The position numbers and the translations under genes are program-made. Shown in pieces: positions 32,823-45,030 of a stretch of 64,000 bases of DNA (within the stretch, counting starts at the first letter, position 1; every line of letters begins with the position of its first letter). Origin of the DNA: Gordionus sp. m RMFG-2023. Taxonomy: Eukaryota; Nematomorpha; Gordioida; Chordodea; Parachordodidae. The notes beneath the pieces are model-generated. The model was given only the letters and a program-made list of their open reading frames with translations. It ran no database searches and was not told where the DNA came from. The DNA is taken from contig NC_088777.1 in the NCBI RefSeq assembly GCF_954871325.1, positions 29,551,366-29,615,365 on the forward strand. Direction: 5' to 3'.

Positions 32823-33815
32823 TAGTGTTTTCAACAGGCCGGTCGCGTCCGGTCCGGTCCCTGACCGTTAAGTCAAATGAGACCAGACCGTGGAACCATC
32901 GGTCGGTCGGTCCGGTCCCATTTAAATTTTTTTATTAAACTACAAAAGTTTATTCATCATTAAATTTATTTCAATATTTTTAATTATATCAAAATCATTT
33001 TTATTATATTATACAATACATGCCTAATATTACAAAAGAATATTAAAATACAAATTTATTAAATACAATTTAAATCAATTTGAAGATTCAAGTGTCATCA
33101 TAGATTGAACCATCTTCGAATTCATTCTATTTCGTTTTTTTGTTATTTTATAATTAGCTTTGGAAAATATCCGTTCACATGATACAGATGTAGCCTGCTG
33201 TGGGAGATATCCCATAGCTATTTTGGCTAGAATTGGAAATCAATATTGATACCTTTTCCACCATTCTAATATGTTGGAATTAATCTTTGATTAAGTGTTT
33301 ATTCATATATTTGAAATTTTGAGTTCCATATATATGCATAATTTACTTGTGCTTGAAGAATTTGAAAATGTTTGTAAACATATTTTACATGTTTTCCCAG
33401 CTTTATCTTTTTTGAAAATTTATAAAGATCTTTTACATCCTCTAAGGAATTTGATGAATTTTTTTCCAATGATGAGTGTTGTGGTACAATAGTATCTTCT
33501 ATTATTTCAATTTCTATTTATAAGTAATATGCTAACTAAATATTGAAACGGAAGAATATAAAAAGTAAAAGATGAATGATATAAAGTGTTAGGCATTAAA
33601 TAATCAAGTTTTATGTGTTCATGTACATGGCACATTAACTTAAAACAATTCATAGTATAGTAAACTTTTATCTTCTTTAATCGGTTTTCGGTCGGACCGG
33701 ACCAGACCATAGGACCGTGTTATGGGAATGAACCATCCCGTGAGACCCAAGAGCATGATGGGACCGACTTGGACCGAACCGGACTGTCGGTCGGACCGGG
33801 CCATTGCAAACACTA
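32823..33815 (-). mobile_element. hAT relic with CGGTCCGGTCC subterminal repeats
   Basis: Inverted ends TAGTGTTTTCAACAGGCC and, on the right in reverse, TAGTGTTTGCAATGGCCCGG. Inside each end is a cluster of GGTCCGGTCC/GGTCGGACCGG repeats (32838-32926 and 33680-33803). TAGTG-type ends are typical of one hAT group. The eight bases outside do not match well, so the duplication is decayed or the ends are off by a few bases. A transposase C-terminus lies inside on the minus strand. Confidence 0.8.
33085..33292 (-). pseudogene. hAT transposase C-terminal fragment
   Basis: Minus strand: NILEWWKRY then FPILAKIAMGYLPQQATSVS and CERIFSKANYKI, the hAT dimerisation domain (WW...FPILA...SCERIFS). One in-frame stop sits before FPILA. 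The rest of the transposase is gone; the element is about 1 kb where a full hAT would be over 2 kb. Confidence 0.85.
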
Positions 33816-34320
33816 CCATTCAATCCAAATAAGCAGGATAAAAAACGCGATGGATTTTAAAAGGGACTTTATATGGCTAAAAACACTTTAATTTTTTTAA
33901 AAAAAATATGCTTCTTTTTTTTAAATAAAAAGCATTACATAGTGCACGATTATATAGATAGTCTGTTTCAGATATATCTGACTGATCATATTTTTAACTC
34001 CCTCTATTTTAAAATTTAATATATTTTCTGTTTTTAAATAAAATAAGCCCCTTACACCACCTAGCCCTGGTCTATTCTATCATCACCTTCCATGTATTTT
34101 TTAAAATAACAAAGATAAAATATTATATTTAAAAAAAATATATTATGTTGATTAATCATGTCAAACAATCATTTATTTTCATAAACCAGACCAGCCTTAT
34201 AATGAAGCAAGATTTATTATTGAATTACAATGAAATTTTAACAAAATATTAAAATTGAAAGAAATCAAATAGAAAGAAGTAGAAAATTTTCATTTTGAAA
34301 TATACAATTAATTCTTTAAA
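33816..34320. other. AT-rich spacer with nothing recognised
   Basis: Sequence between the TAGTG hAT and the tRNA-like element. No support for any gene. Confidence 0.45.
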
Positions 34321-34324
34321 TTAG

Positions 34325-34790
34325 TCGCCGGGTGGACCAGTAGTGTATGATGTATGCCTGGAAACCGAAGGTCCTAGGTTCAATCCTGATAAGTAACTTA
34401 AAATTTTCAGATTTTTATTCGATGGGATGTGTATGGACATATGATATGATAAATTTCTGAGTTAAGAAATGCTACCCCGGTCATCGACAGGCTTGGACAG
34501 CCGGGTACTAGGATACTTCAGTAAAACAAATAAGATGGCCAGATGAACTCATGGGTCATTAAAGGATGATAACGATTTCTTGGTCAGCGAAAGAATAATG
34601 GTGACCTTGAGGGCTGTTTAAGCTTAAGTCCACCAAGCTACAATGGAGTTGATAACGATACTCGGCTGGGAGATCAAGATTGATAAGAATACCCCGGTGG
34701 GATATCTGTCGATTTGATACTTCGGTGTGAGATCAAGATTTTGGCCTTGATAGCGATACTACGGTGGGAGATCCAAATGGAATCGATCAG
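34325..34790 (+). mobile_element. SINE-like or LINE 5'-leader copy with tRNA-like promoter
   Basis: The first ~190 bases match the leader of the RTE LINE at 22955-23165, including CCCCGGTCATCGACAGGCTT and GGACAGCCGGGT. An A-box-like TGGACCAGTAGTG (34333) and a B box GGTTCAATCC (34377-34386) are present. After that it differs from the LINE and contains a short imperfect tandem: GATACTCGGCTGGGAGATCA near 34653, ACCCCGGTGGGATATC near 34694, GATACTTCGGTGTGAGATCA near 34716 and GATACTACGGTGGGAGATCC near 34754. Either a SINE whose head was captured by the LINE, or a LINE variant with a longer repeated leader. No coding. Confidence 0.65.
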
Positions 34791-35017
34791 AAATATTAAT
34801 TAGATAAAAATAGATCCCATGAGTAATAATAAAAAAGTAGATTTGAAAAATTTAGTAATAAATTTGTTTTATTTTTTGCTTATAATGTAACTTCATAGTA
34901 TATAATACATAAAATCGACATTTATAAATATCTAAATATAGTTAATTTTGATTATAAAAAAATTTATGCAAAAAGTCTATAATTTATTGTAATAAAAATA
35001 ACTATTTATGGTAATAT

Positions 35018-35550
35018 TCATTTTTTATTTATTTTGTTGCTTTTTGATAATATAATCGTTTCTTTACTATCATCCCCAAGTCTAGAGTGACGATAAGAAA
35101 GTATAAGTTTCGCCTCATTAAATAATCTCTCCACACTAGCACTTGAGGGCAAGGCAGTAATTAATTTTATATACATATTTTTAATATAAAAAATGATAAA
35201 AAATACTAATTTTAGTATTTTTAGATTTAAAAAACCCATCTAGGAGATTCTATTATATTAGTTATTTCAGAAAAATTATCAGTGGAATTCATTTTTATGG
35301 GTCTAATTAGGGCATCTTTGTCTACTATCTCAATCATTAGAATCTGGCGACAAAAAATTGTTGTATTAGGGGATGAGTTTTAATCATCATGGTAAATGAT
35401 TGGCTGAACTGTATCAATTATAAAATGGACAATAACTTTATCAGCCAGTTACTGAGAAATATCGGCATGTGAAATATTATTAATCAATTTAGCTTAAATT
35501 GAATTGGTCTTTTTGGATGTAGTATCCCCTATACGAAAATTATTAAGATG
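35018..35550 (-). pseudogene. Internally deleted hAT transposase relic
   Basis: On the minus strand, an N-terminal hAT segment (DKVIVHFIIDTVQPIIYHDD, about 35380-35440) is followed after a short gap by the C-terminal dimerisation block (LPSSASVERLFNEAKLILSY then RHSRLGDD, 35070-35160). The catalytic middle is absent. The SSASVERLF core is intact. Ends of the element were not found. Its sequence differs from the CCGGGCC and TAGTG hATs, so it is a fourth hAT lineage in the window. Confidence 0.8.
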
Positions 35551-35654
35551 TTTTTCTATATCTTAAAACTGTTAGCATGAACATTCTTACAAAATAAAAA
35601 TACTATTAGAATTTAAAAATCACAATTACCTTTATTTTCAATTAGATTTATTGG

Positions 35655-36705
35655 AGGACATATTTTTTTAAAGTTTGAACAAATAAATTTGTAACCTAGA
35701 ATAGACGACATCTTTCTGAACTTCTTCCATGCTTGTCTGACCCTTGCAACAACGGCAGAATCTACACCACTATCTGCGTTTAGCATATCACCCAAATAAC
35801 AAACCTTATCCACTTTTCCTAGGGTTAACCCATTGCCAATATCCAGATCACCATATTTTACGTTATCATTATTATGTACCCCTTTTATATACGTTCTACA
35901 AATAAAGATTATTTATGCTAATATCAGACTTCCTATTTTCCCGCTACATCTATTATGTACCCATTTCTGGCATCTGGTGCATTGGATTGAATTTCTAGCA
36001 ACTCCTTTCCCACATACACCATAAGGCCACTTACCGGATTCCTTTTAGATTTTCCTCACCAATCATCACCTTTGTCTTTGCTGCATCTATTTTCAGGCCC
36101 TTTGTTTTATCTCTCAATTTTCCATCACTGTTTTCGCCATTAATACAAGGTCATCTGCATATAATAGCTTCCAGGGAAGCCTTTCACGTATTTCCCTAGC
36201 CACCACATCCATCACTAAGATAAATAATAATAGACTCATCACGGATCTTTGATGAAGTCCTCTTCACTTTAAAGCTTTACAATCTCATTACTGCAGTTTG
36301 TGCTCCCACATACATTGCCATCACTGCCATAACCAACCATTCCTCCACACCTGATTTTCTCAAGGCCCATCTAGTAACGTCGCGCTGCACTTTGTCAAAT
36401 GCTTTCTCCAAATCAACAAACGCATAATACAGGTTCTTTTCCTTCGCAAGATACTTCTCCTGTATTTGTCTCACCACAAAAATTGCATCTGCCGTGCTTT
36501 TCCCCGATGTAAAACCAAACTTCATTTCATCAATTTTAGTTTGTATCCACTTCTCTAACACCCTTTCAAATATCTTCATTGCATGTTCCAAGAGTTTAAA
36601 AGCTCTGTAAGACCTGCAATCCTCTTGTCTGCATTAATTGCACTCCCAAACTGTTCTCGCTAAATTTTATTATCTTGATTACCTTCATTACTTCATCCGG
36701 TGGGC
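35655..36705 (-). pseudogene. Non-LTR reverse transcriptase fragment with C-terminal Cys finger
   Basis: Minus strand. RT region at 36277-36600: LEHAMKIFERVLEKWIQTKI, then MKFGFTSGKSTADAIFVVRQ and AFVDLEKAFDKVQRDVTRWA. The palm motif is intact as LLYADDLVL near 36150-36175. A Cys-rich finger (CGVCGKGVARNSIQCTRC, then CQKWVHNRC) is encoded near 35945-36020. The terminal block CYLGDMLNADSGVDSAVVAR lies at 35740-35800. This layout is known from a LINE group common in marine invertebrates and some arthropods; I do not assign the clade. Not continuous: several shifts separate these blocks. Confidence 0.85.
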
Positions 36706-38040
36706 CGCTAGTATACTGCTGATATACCAATTATGAAGATTTAGCTTGCATTGGTCATTTATGCTTCGTATCAGACTATTAATTCCCAGAGAAAACAAAA
36801 AGGAACCTAGAGGTATACCTTGCTGTATCCCATCTCCAGAAGGAATCAATCTATCTTCAAATTGAAATTGCGACGGACTAGCATAACTATCGAAGATAAA
36901 TTGTGAGTATTCTGGTTAGAGGGTGAGAATAGGATTTAGAAACGCTCTACGCCTTAGAGAGTTAAAGACGTCCGAAAAGTCTATTTTAACTAGGATATCG
37001 TCGCTGGGGTACGTTTGTAAATACATCCGCGAGCTTACATCCACCTTTTACGTTGACCCCTAATTGATTCGGACACAGGTGATTGGATCTTGTGATTCTT
37101 CTTACTACTAGCTTGGCGGTTAATCGACGCTAAGGGTTCCAATAACAATAGGGCGAATATCTTTATCAGATTTATGGAGGGCGATGAGTTTAGCTCTATA
37201 TAGGAGTGGAACAATGGCGGGTGGTATGCTTCCAGTATGCATACGGTTGATGAGTTGGGTATTTTTTCCAAAACGTTGCATTGTTGGGTGATATAAGATG
37301 CGGTAAGATCCTATAGGTATTGGGCGAAATCCATCAAACTCAGTTGAGGAATCTGATCATAAGGAGCCGACTTATTGTCAGAGGTTGCTAGGCGTATGGT
37401 GGATTTAACATTCTGGTTGTCCAGTTTTTTTAGACATTAGTCTGGCTTTGGTGAGCATGTCATTTTTTGGATTGTTATTTTTATCTGTGTCATCACCCTT
37501 AAAGGATATAGAAAAGTGATCAATAGGTAAGGGGTGGATAGTTGCATCCTTAATTTGCTATGTCAGGCATTTTTTCCTGGCAGGATCAGGAACTTGTAAG
37601 GCAATAAAGACAAATGACAGGGTGTCTAGACAGTTTTTACAGAAGAATAATTTATCAAAGAGGTCAGGTTTTTTGACATGTGTCTCGCAACTTGAAGTCT
37701 TGCTCCCTTAGGTGTTGGTGAAATGACAAATGGGTATCTCTAAAAATATTTCTACATCTGTGGAGTCGACTGGATCAAACGTGGAAACCTTTGCGCCAGT
37801 GGATGTAAAGACTGTTGGGCTAGTAAACACATCAACCAATGAGGTTGGAATGGTGACTATGGGTTGTTTAGTTGTGAAGGCAGGGGCAGAAAGGGCATTA
37901 AGGGTTTGAGGAATGGCAGGTGATAAGATGGGTAGCCCAGATTGAGGACACTTGATTTTCTGGTTTCGATGAGATGGCAATAGCCCCAATTTGGTTACCT
38001 TAATAAGTTTATTACACATGGGCAGTTATATTTGGTAGGT
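36706..38040 (-). pseudogene. R2/Utopia-like LINE reverse transcriptase fragment
   Basis: Minus strand. Upstream at about 37708-38019 is a Ser/Thr/Pro-rich segment, followed by a Cys-containing region. Then come STIRLATSDNKSAPYDQIPQ (~37330-37410) and LEAYHPPLFHSYIELNSS (~37170-37240), with RPIVIG-type sequence in another frame. The RT blocks DILVKIDFSDVFNSLRR (~36950-37010) and LIPSGDGIQQGIPLGSFLFS (~36795-36855) follow. KIDFSDVFNSLRR and GIQQGIPLG are the finger and palm entry motifs; the catalytic YxDD region is lost where the next LINE begins at 36705. Similar wording occurs in R2/Utopia-like LINEs of arthropods; clade assignment is from memory. Frequent shifts. Confidence 0.72.
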
Positions 38041-40160
38041 GCTGTGCTGAGGTGTAGGCTAATTCAAAATTTTTACCAATTGAGGCTGAAGGTGAATATC
38101 ATTATTGTTAAAATTCACAATTGTATTTATGGCTAAATGTATGTATTGTTCTAAAATTAAAATCATATAAGTAGAATGTGATGAAATTTATGTTGTTGAC
38201 AGTGACCATCAATCATATAATCCATTTACTAATAAATTTAAAACTCTCTATAGGGATTAAATCTATCAATAGGTATTATATTGCCAATCCCAATATCAAA
38301 TAGGCATAATTTTAATACTCTATTCTCAAATGAGTTTATTATATGAGATCATGATATGAAAGCTTTAATTGCAAAAATGGTTTCATAATGGGGTAATTGA
38401 TCTATATCATTAATAACAGCATTATTTTATGGTGGGATTCATGATGAAGGTAGAAGAATATTTATCGTGAGTAGAACCAAGTTTGTATACTTAAACACTT
38501 AAGCAGTATAATATTTCTCAAGAAGGGCAAAGGCTCTTATTTGACATTCGAGTTTGTGATCAATTTGGGTGATTGTGTAATTTAGAATCTCAAATTAATT
38601 TGATTGAAATGATTTATAAGAATTTGATATTAGATTAGAGTGAATATAATGTTATTTTAAGTGGTTTTTAACTGATTAATATATGTTTGAGCTTAATTAC
38701 TTTATTGTATTTATTCACATTTATCATGATTATTATGGCAATTAACGAAATTTATAATTACTTTGATTAAAAATAATTTTATAATTTTCCTCGATTAAAG
38801 TAAGTTAAACCATTCCTCAAAATGGAGAATCGAAATGAAGTTTGATGGCTTACCTAATATTTTTTTAAATACACTTTATTTTTGAAATATACATCTTATT
38901 TTACAAATGAAATTATGAATAAAACTAAATTTAATACTAACCCCTGCCAAAAATAAATAGGGGATGTGGATCTAAAAGAAAATTAACATTTTTATCAATT
39001 TTTAAAACATGACCATTATTTGTATATTTACAATTGTATAAAAAAATCATCACATTCTTTAGTTTTTAGTGGATAATAGTTTTAAAATATAATATTTTTT
39101 TTTAATAGGAATTTTACATATTTCTTATGATAAAATAAAAGATAAGGTTTTATTTACATGAAGAATTTATTTTTGGTTATATGAAACTACACAATCAATG
39201 GAAAAAATAATTTAATCGAGAAATTTTTTTAACACAACACAATAATCATTAAACAGACTCAAACTAAATAAATAATATTATTGTTAAATTACAGTAATAT
39301 AATCAATCATTTGAACAAAAACTTTGATTAATTTATGATGATTTTAGATTATAATGTTGCATTATTTTAATTTAAAAAAAACTTTTCTTTTTATTATTAA
39401 GATTATTTCTTTGTATGTAATAGGGGAGACCGGCACTAGTATACTTTGATTGGATTTAATTTCATGCCAATTTGATCCTAAATTAGTTTCTAAAATAGAT
39501 TCGGCTTATAATTTTATTATTATAACATTCGAATTATTGTTTTTTTAAATAAAAAAAGATTGATAGGAAAATATATTGACTTCTTATATTTATTTATGGA
39601 ACTATCATGTTATTTGGTTTAAAATCTCATCAACAAAATTGGCTGTTAGCTCTAAAGGGGAACATCAGTTGGTCCAAATAGTATTTCATATTATTTTCGG
39701 ATATTGTATTCTTTTACCGACTGTTCCTTTTCTGCACATGTATTATTCATATGCAATTTATGATGGAGTGTATTGATATCCAAGATCATTATGAAATATT
39801 TTAAATCCTCTAAATTTACAGCATCAAATTAAAAATTTTAACAAGTTATCTTTAAAATTGGTTTATATATATATAAAAAGTTGATGTTTTAGGCTTAAAT
39901 AAAATAAATTTTACTGGAACTCTTTTAATTTTGTTATGTATGGAACCTATGTCTTGATTTTTTAGCATAAAAGTGTTATAAATTCGTCGTGCTCACGGTA
40001 TAAATATTTTTGTTTATAATAGCATACGGTTAATAAGTGTTTATTAGTTTAGTGTGTTTTTTTTTAAGTTAAATGCAACGATTCAATAATCCGGTATTTG
40101 ATTTGGTTTTATTTAATTTTTATCTCTAATTTTTCCCAGACAGAATTCTCGATTAACAAT
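38041..40160. other. Long AT-rich stretch with nothing recognised
   Basis: No repeat matching elsewhere in the window and no motif-bearing open frame. A 66-codon frame at 39576-39776 has no recognisable feature. Confidence 0.5.
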
Positions 40161-40165
40161 TTTTA

Positions 40166-41190
40166 TATTTAGAATCCCAAGAAAACTTATATGGTGGGCG
40201 CTACGCCATAAAAAGGTTTCCGAAAAATATATAAGAATAATACAGGATATGTATAGGGGCCATACAATAATGGTCACAACAGGTACTTCAGCAGGCTTCA
40301 TAATAGCCGAAGGAGTTCATCAAGGGTCGGCTCTCAGCTCATTTCTCTTCATTACAGTAATAGATGTATTGGCACAGTCTATACCTCAAACAGTCCCGTG
40401 GAATATGATATTTGTAGATGATATTGTGATACTTGCGAATCCATGGATGAAATGAAAGAAAGATTAGTGAGTTGGATAAATATCCTAGAAAAGCATGGAT
40501 TAAAAGTAAATAGAGAAAAGACGGAATATATGGTGATAGGAGGAGATGAAACAGAGAGTATTGATATAAATGAATGGCAGATATCGGCAATTGAAAGCTG
40601 AAAATATTTGGCATCCACTATACAAACAAACGGCACAATAGAAAAAGAGATAAAGAGTAAAATTAATCAATGGTGGTTAAAGTGGAGATCTTTATCGGGA
40701 GTGCTGTTTGACAAAAGAATCCCACACAAATTAAAGGGAAAAATTTACAGTTCCATAGTACAACCAACTATTCTATATAGTTCGGAAACATGGCCAACCA
40801 AAGAATCAGACGAGAGAAGTCTACAAACTATGGAGATGAGAATGCTGAGGATGATTGGGGTAACAAGAAAGGATAAAGTGCGCAGTACAAGAATACTAAG
40901 TAGTTTAAAGGTAGTGCCCATTAAGACTAAGATAATGGTAAACAGACTTAGGAGGTATGGGTACACAATGAGAAGGCCTATAAACTACATAGGAAATAAG
41001 GTTGAGAGTTTGGAAGGGTAGGTAAACGTAAAAGAGGAAGGCCAAAACTTCAATGGGACCATAAAGTTAGAGCCAATATAAAGAAGTATAAATTAGATAA
41101 AAGAGATTGTATGAATAACATAGAGTGTAGAGAGATGTTGAAGGAGTTTACCATCAGAAAAGTTGAAAGCTAAAGAGAAAAAAATAAATA
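40166..41190 (+). mobile_element. RTE-type LINE, 3' part, third copy
   Basis: Enters the LINE at AAACTTATATGGTGGGCGCT (equivalent to 25086) and runs to GAAAGCTAAAGAGAAAAAAA. It is highly similar to the copies at 10.2 and 25.1 kb. The tail is AAATAAATAAAAT rather than pure A. No target duplication could be fixed. Confidence 0.92.
40180..41175 (+). pseudogene. RTE-type reverse transcriptase 3' fragment
   Basis: Encodes the palm onwards: EGVHQGSALSSFLFITVIDV (40310-40370) and the intact catalytic motif FVDDIVILA (~40408-40434), better than the copy at 25.3 kb. It continues with LKVNREKTEYMVIGGDE (~40500-40550), the C-terminal VLFDKRIPHKLKGKIYSSIV and SETWPTKESDERSLQTMEMR, then shifts frame near 41020 before the basic tail. 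Breaks: stop near 40453, stop near 40600, deletion of six bases at 40855 relative to copy 1, shift near 41020. No endonuclease, so immobile on its own. Confidence 0.9.
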
Positions 41191-41261
41191 AAATATTAAA
41201 TTTGATTATAAGGATTTTTAATATAATTATAAAATTATATCATCGTTGTTAATATTATTTT

Positions 41262-41495
41262 ATTTTAAATTATATTAACTTAAATTTTACCTTACGGACT
41301 TATTGTAATATTTCTTTCACTTAACATAATATAAATCTAATAGCTACATTAATTGTTATTTACTTTTGAAAAGTATATATATATAGACATATAATTTATT
41401 AGGTTGATAGTTAAATAGTTATATTATAAAGAACTTTTGTTTCTATATCTTTTTGCTTATCCATACCACTCACATTATATTAGCAATCGTAAAAT
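41262..41495 (+). repeat. Dispersed repeat R, copy 3
   Basis: AATTATATTAACTTAAATTT, TTACCTTACGGACTTATTGT and TTTCTTTCACTTAACATAAT, continuing through TACTTTTGAAAAGTATATAT. It joins in one piece the parts that are split between 14840 and 19388, so it shows the uninterrupted order of R. Confidence 0.8.
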
Positions 41496-44400
41496 CAATA
41501 TTGTAACGATTTTAAATTTAAGTATATAGCAATAAAATTATCGGTTTATAAAAATAATGATAAATAAGAGATATTTTTCTTCCTTTACATTTTATAATGC
41601 TTTTGCAATGATTGCAAGGAGTCTTATTCTTCTCTTTTTTTTAACATTCGAAGGTCGGGGATAGAATTAGGGAGCTAAGTATGAGAAGGAATTGCTTTGA
41701 CCATTATCAATAGGAGGAGTAAATAGTATTAGGAGTTCCTAAAAATAAACAGTTTTGACATATGGCATTAAAGAATCTATCCTTCATGTTATAGTGATCA
41801 TTGAATACAAGATCCTTTTGGAATGGTGGGTAGAAAATTTGAAATAAAGTTCACAAAGTGAAAGACATGTCAACATAGATCTATCCCTTATTTTCCGAAA
41901 ATTATAATTAAATAATTAAAGTTAATGTAAAATAAGCAAGAAGTAAAAAAAGTCCCTTTCAACAACCTTATATTTTTGTAAACTTAACACTTTTCATTAT
42001 CATTCATATTGTTGTCAAATAACCCTCCTACATTTTGTTAGAATAATCAATCCAAGGCCAAGTAAATGCCATTCATCAGAGTCATTATTCAGAATTAAAT
42101 CATTTATGGCTGTTAGCGTAGTTTTCAGCAGTTCTCAATAGTTGAAGTTCTGATTTATAAGCAGATGACAAAACATCTTTCGCGTATTCCGAAAGAAATC
42201 ATGAGGTTTAATTTGATTAGAAATATAATGACGTTAAAGGAGACAGGAGAAGAGGGAGGAAAATAGTAGGTAGAGGAAGCACTAATCCTCTAATTTTGAT
42301 GTATAAAGTGACGAATAGTAATGATCGCTGAAAATTAAATTGCACACCTTTTCGAAAAATATTTAAATTTTAAATTAGAAAGTCAATAAGGATGTATTAA
42401 GGTAGAGATTTTAAGGAGGATATTTGATATATAGTAGTTTCCAAAGAATGAAACGATATTAAAGAACAGCATAAACAATAAATAAATAAACAAGGTATAT
42501 AGCTAAAAAAAAATTCTTTTTAAAATGGAAATCAATATTAAATTAGTTGACTCCAATTGAAAATATCAAATATCAACTTTTAAAAAGGGAATATAAAATC
42601 CTTTCCACCAAAAACCCTTTTAATTCACTGGAATAATTTAATTAAACTCGACAGATAAATAGAATGCTAAATATTTTTTTAATTGATAATATGTAAATAA
42701 GCCATATTTATTTATTAGGTAGATCTAAATTTTATTTTCTAGTTTCAATATAAAAAAATTTATTTAATCTTCACTGATCCAAATTTTAATAACCGATTCT
42801 TGTACTGTGATTTTCTACAAAAAATTAGGCATCGGTTAACAACAAATAATTTTTTAATGAAACCAACTAATATATCTTCATTATAATGGTTAAAAATGGG
42901 GGGGGGGGCATATATTGGAACAAAAGAACTGTTGAAATCTTCTTTTTTAAAAAAATTAAACCTTTCACACTCAGTTACTAACTTCTATAAGCCTCAAATC
43001 ATTAAAAAATATGTGTTTTTTTCAGCATCAATAGAGGGCGCATCTCCCAAATAAAACAACTTGAGACGCCTCTCGTCTTTGATAAACCGACCTGTCTAAA
43101 ATAGCCAAAATATTTATAATAAATTTATTTTTAAAAAATAATTAAATTTTAATTGTGTTATCATTTATTAGTATATTTTTTAATAACTTCCTGAACTTTA
43201 CAAATGGAGAATAATCTGACTTTAAAAATTAAATTTATTTTATAAAATAAATTATTCATGAGAATTATGCCGAAAAAGAGAAGGAACATATATTACTTGA
43301 CTTGATTTCGTTTTTATTAAAAAAATGGTCAAAGAATTGGGTTTAATCGAACAATATGAAATTAGATTTGAATCAACGCTTTTACTAAAATAGTTTTTTT
43401 GGGCTAGACGAGTTTACCTGGTATGCTTTGATTGGCTATATAACCTGTATTAATTAGTTGTATTTTATTTAAATATAAATATAAATTACAATATAAATAT
43501 GTTTATAAGATTAACAATATTCAAAAGCCTTAATCTCCAATTAATATAAACATCTCAGATTAGACACATCTATATAATTTTTCATTATGATCTTGTTTGC
43601 ATGTTAAACAAGCTTATTTCAATATAAATTATACCAGACTCATCTATAATAATAATTTATTAATTCAAAACTTGGCCAGATAATATTTACCAATGTATTA
43701 AGATTAAATGCCTTTATATAAGTATGCCAGAGGTGTTAAAAATAATTTTTCAAATGAATATAGATATATCGTCTAAAAATGGATTTAGATACAGATACAT
43801 CGACTAAAAACATATCTAGATCCGAATACATTAAAAATATATCTAGATACAAATATAAATTTTAAGTATAAGTAAGGTGTGCATAATGCTAAATTTATTT
43901 AATAAGCTGATATCACATCTATATACAAATATGTAATTAAAATAATGATGGTTAAATTTTAATAATTCATATACAAAATATATAATTAATGGATTATGAA
44001 TAATTTTTAGATTTTATTAGTAAAACATTCTCAAAATTTTGTATCATTATTTGTAAAATATTAACTCTTTCTAATCGGTCATTTGACGGTAGAGGGGTTG
44101 TTATATTTAAATGATAACTTTATATTGGTATATTCATTAAATATATTAAAATCCCGATACTTATTTAAAAAAAAAAATATTCAAAATTTGATGAGTATCA
44201 AAATTTATATTAGTATTTCATCTAAGGGGTCTCCCAAAAAATCTAATATTAAATTAGATATCTTTTCAGATATTGTCTAGAAATATTGATCTAAAAATGA
44301 TTATATATATTTTTTAAATGAAGATAAATAAAATAAATTATAATATATAATTTGCACAAAATAAAAAAAACAAACTCGGTTAAATGAATTTAATTCAAAT

Positions 44401-44535
44401 ATATTATTTTAATCTAAAATAAGATATAATAAGATTATAATAAATATATCTAAAAATTATCTAAAAATATGTAACCTATAAAAGTATATCTATATACAGA
44501 TACAACATTTCTATATCTAAATACGTTAACTACTC
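41496..44535. other. Long AT-rich stretch with nothing recognised
   Basis: Includes a G run at 42898-42908 and, at about 43745-43860 and 44440-44530, loose repeats of TATCTAGATAC/ATATCTA. No gene or bounded element can be supported. Confidence 0.5.
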
Positions 44536-44539
44536 TGAG

Positions 44540-45030
44540 AAAAATTTTTGGAGTGAAACGAGCATGCCTTTTAGACATCAACTTTGAAAATAGTTTATTG
44601 TTCCCCAATGGTTGGGTTTGTGAGCGGTTGTTAAAAATTTATTGATGACGTGATTTATAGAAGTGTGACGTTGATGCTTACCTTGATATGCATAATTTAG
44701 ACCGTGTCTGCCTTTAGAGTCTAATGGCGTATTACATTTGTTTCAAATGTGGGGCAGAACGATGTTACACCCTAGGCGTAAACCGATGGCGACTCTCAAT
44801 TGTTCATCTGATAAATAAAGGTTAGGATTAGGGGAGTGCTTCTAACAATTCGTGACCACCAAATCTATCTTTTAATTGGAGAATTGGATACAGTTTAAAG
44901 GTGGATTGATTAACATGGTTGATTGAAAGTTTAGTAGATGGGTAAAAGAGTGTTTGGTGGTGAGTTGGCCTCCCATCTGTCTGTTGCATCATTGAATAAG
45001 TTGTTGGTAGGGGATATGAAGCCTGAAATC
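44540..45030 (-). pseudogene. R2/Utopia-like LINE C-terminal fragment
   Basis: Minus strand: DEQLRVAIGLRLGCNIVLPH (~44745-44805) and PLDSKGRHGLNYAYQGK (~44675-44735), then RHTSINHVINKFLTTAHKP (~44615-44670). The order ...LRLG...P...DS.G.HGL...RH..IN..I is the conserved C-terminal region of R2/Utopia-like LINE proteins. A region further upstream (ATDRWEANSPPNTLL, ~44950-44990) fits the same protein. Frame changes are present. A second copy is at 59445-59650. Confidence 0.7.

Noticed and set aside
43740-44525. A MITE with ATAGATATATC-type ends
   Set aside because: TATCTA-like words are scattered through the interval, and no consistent inverted ends or duplication could be set.
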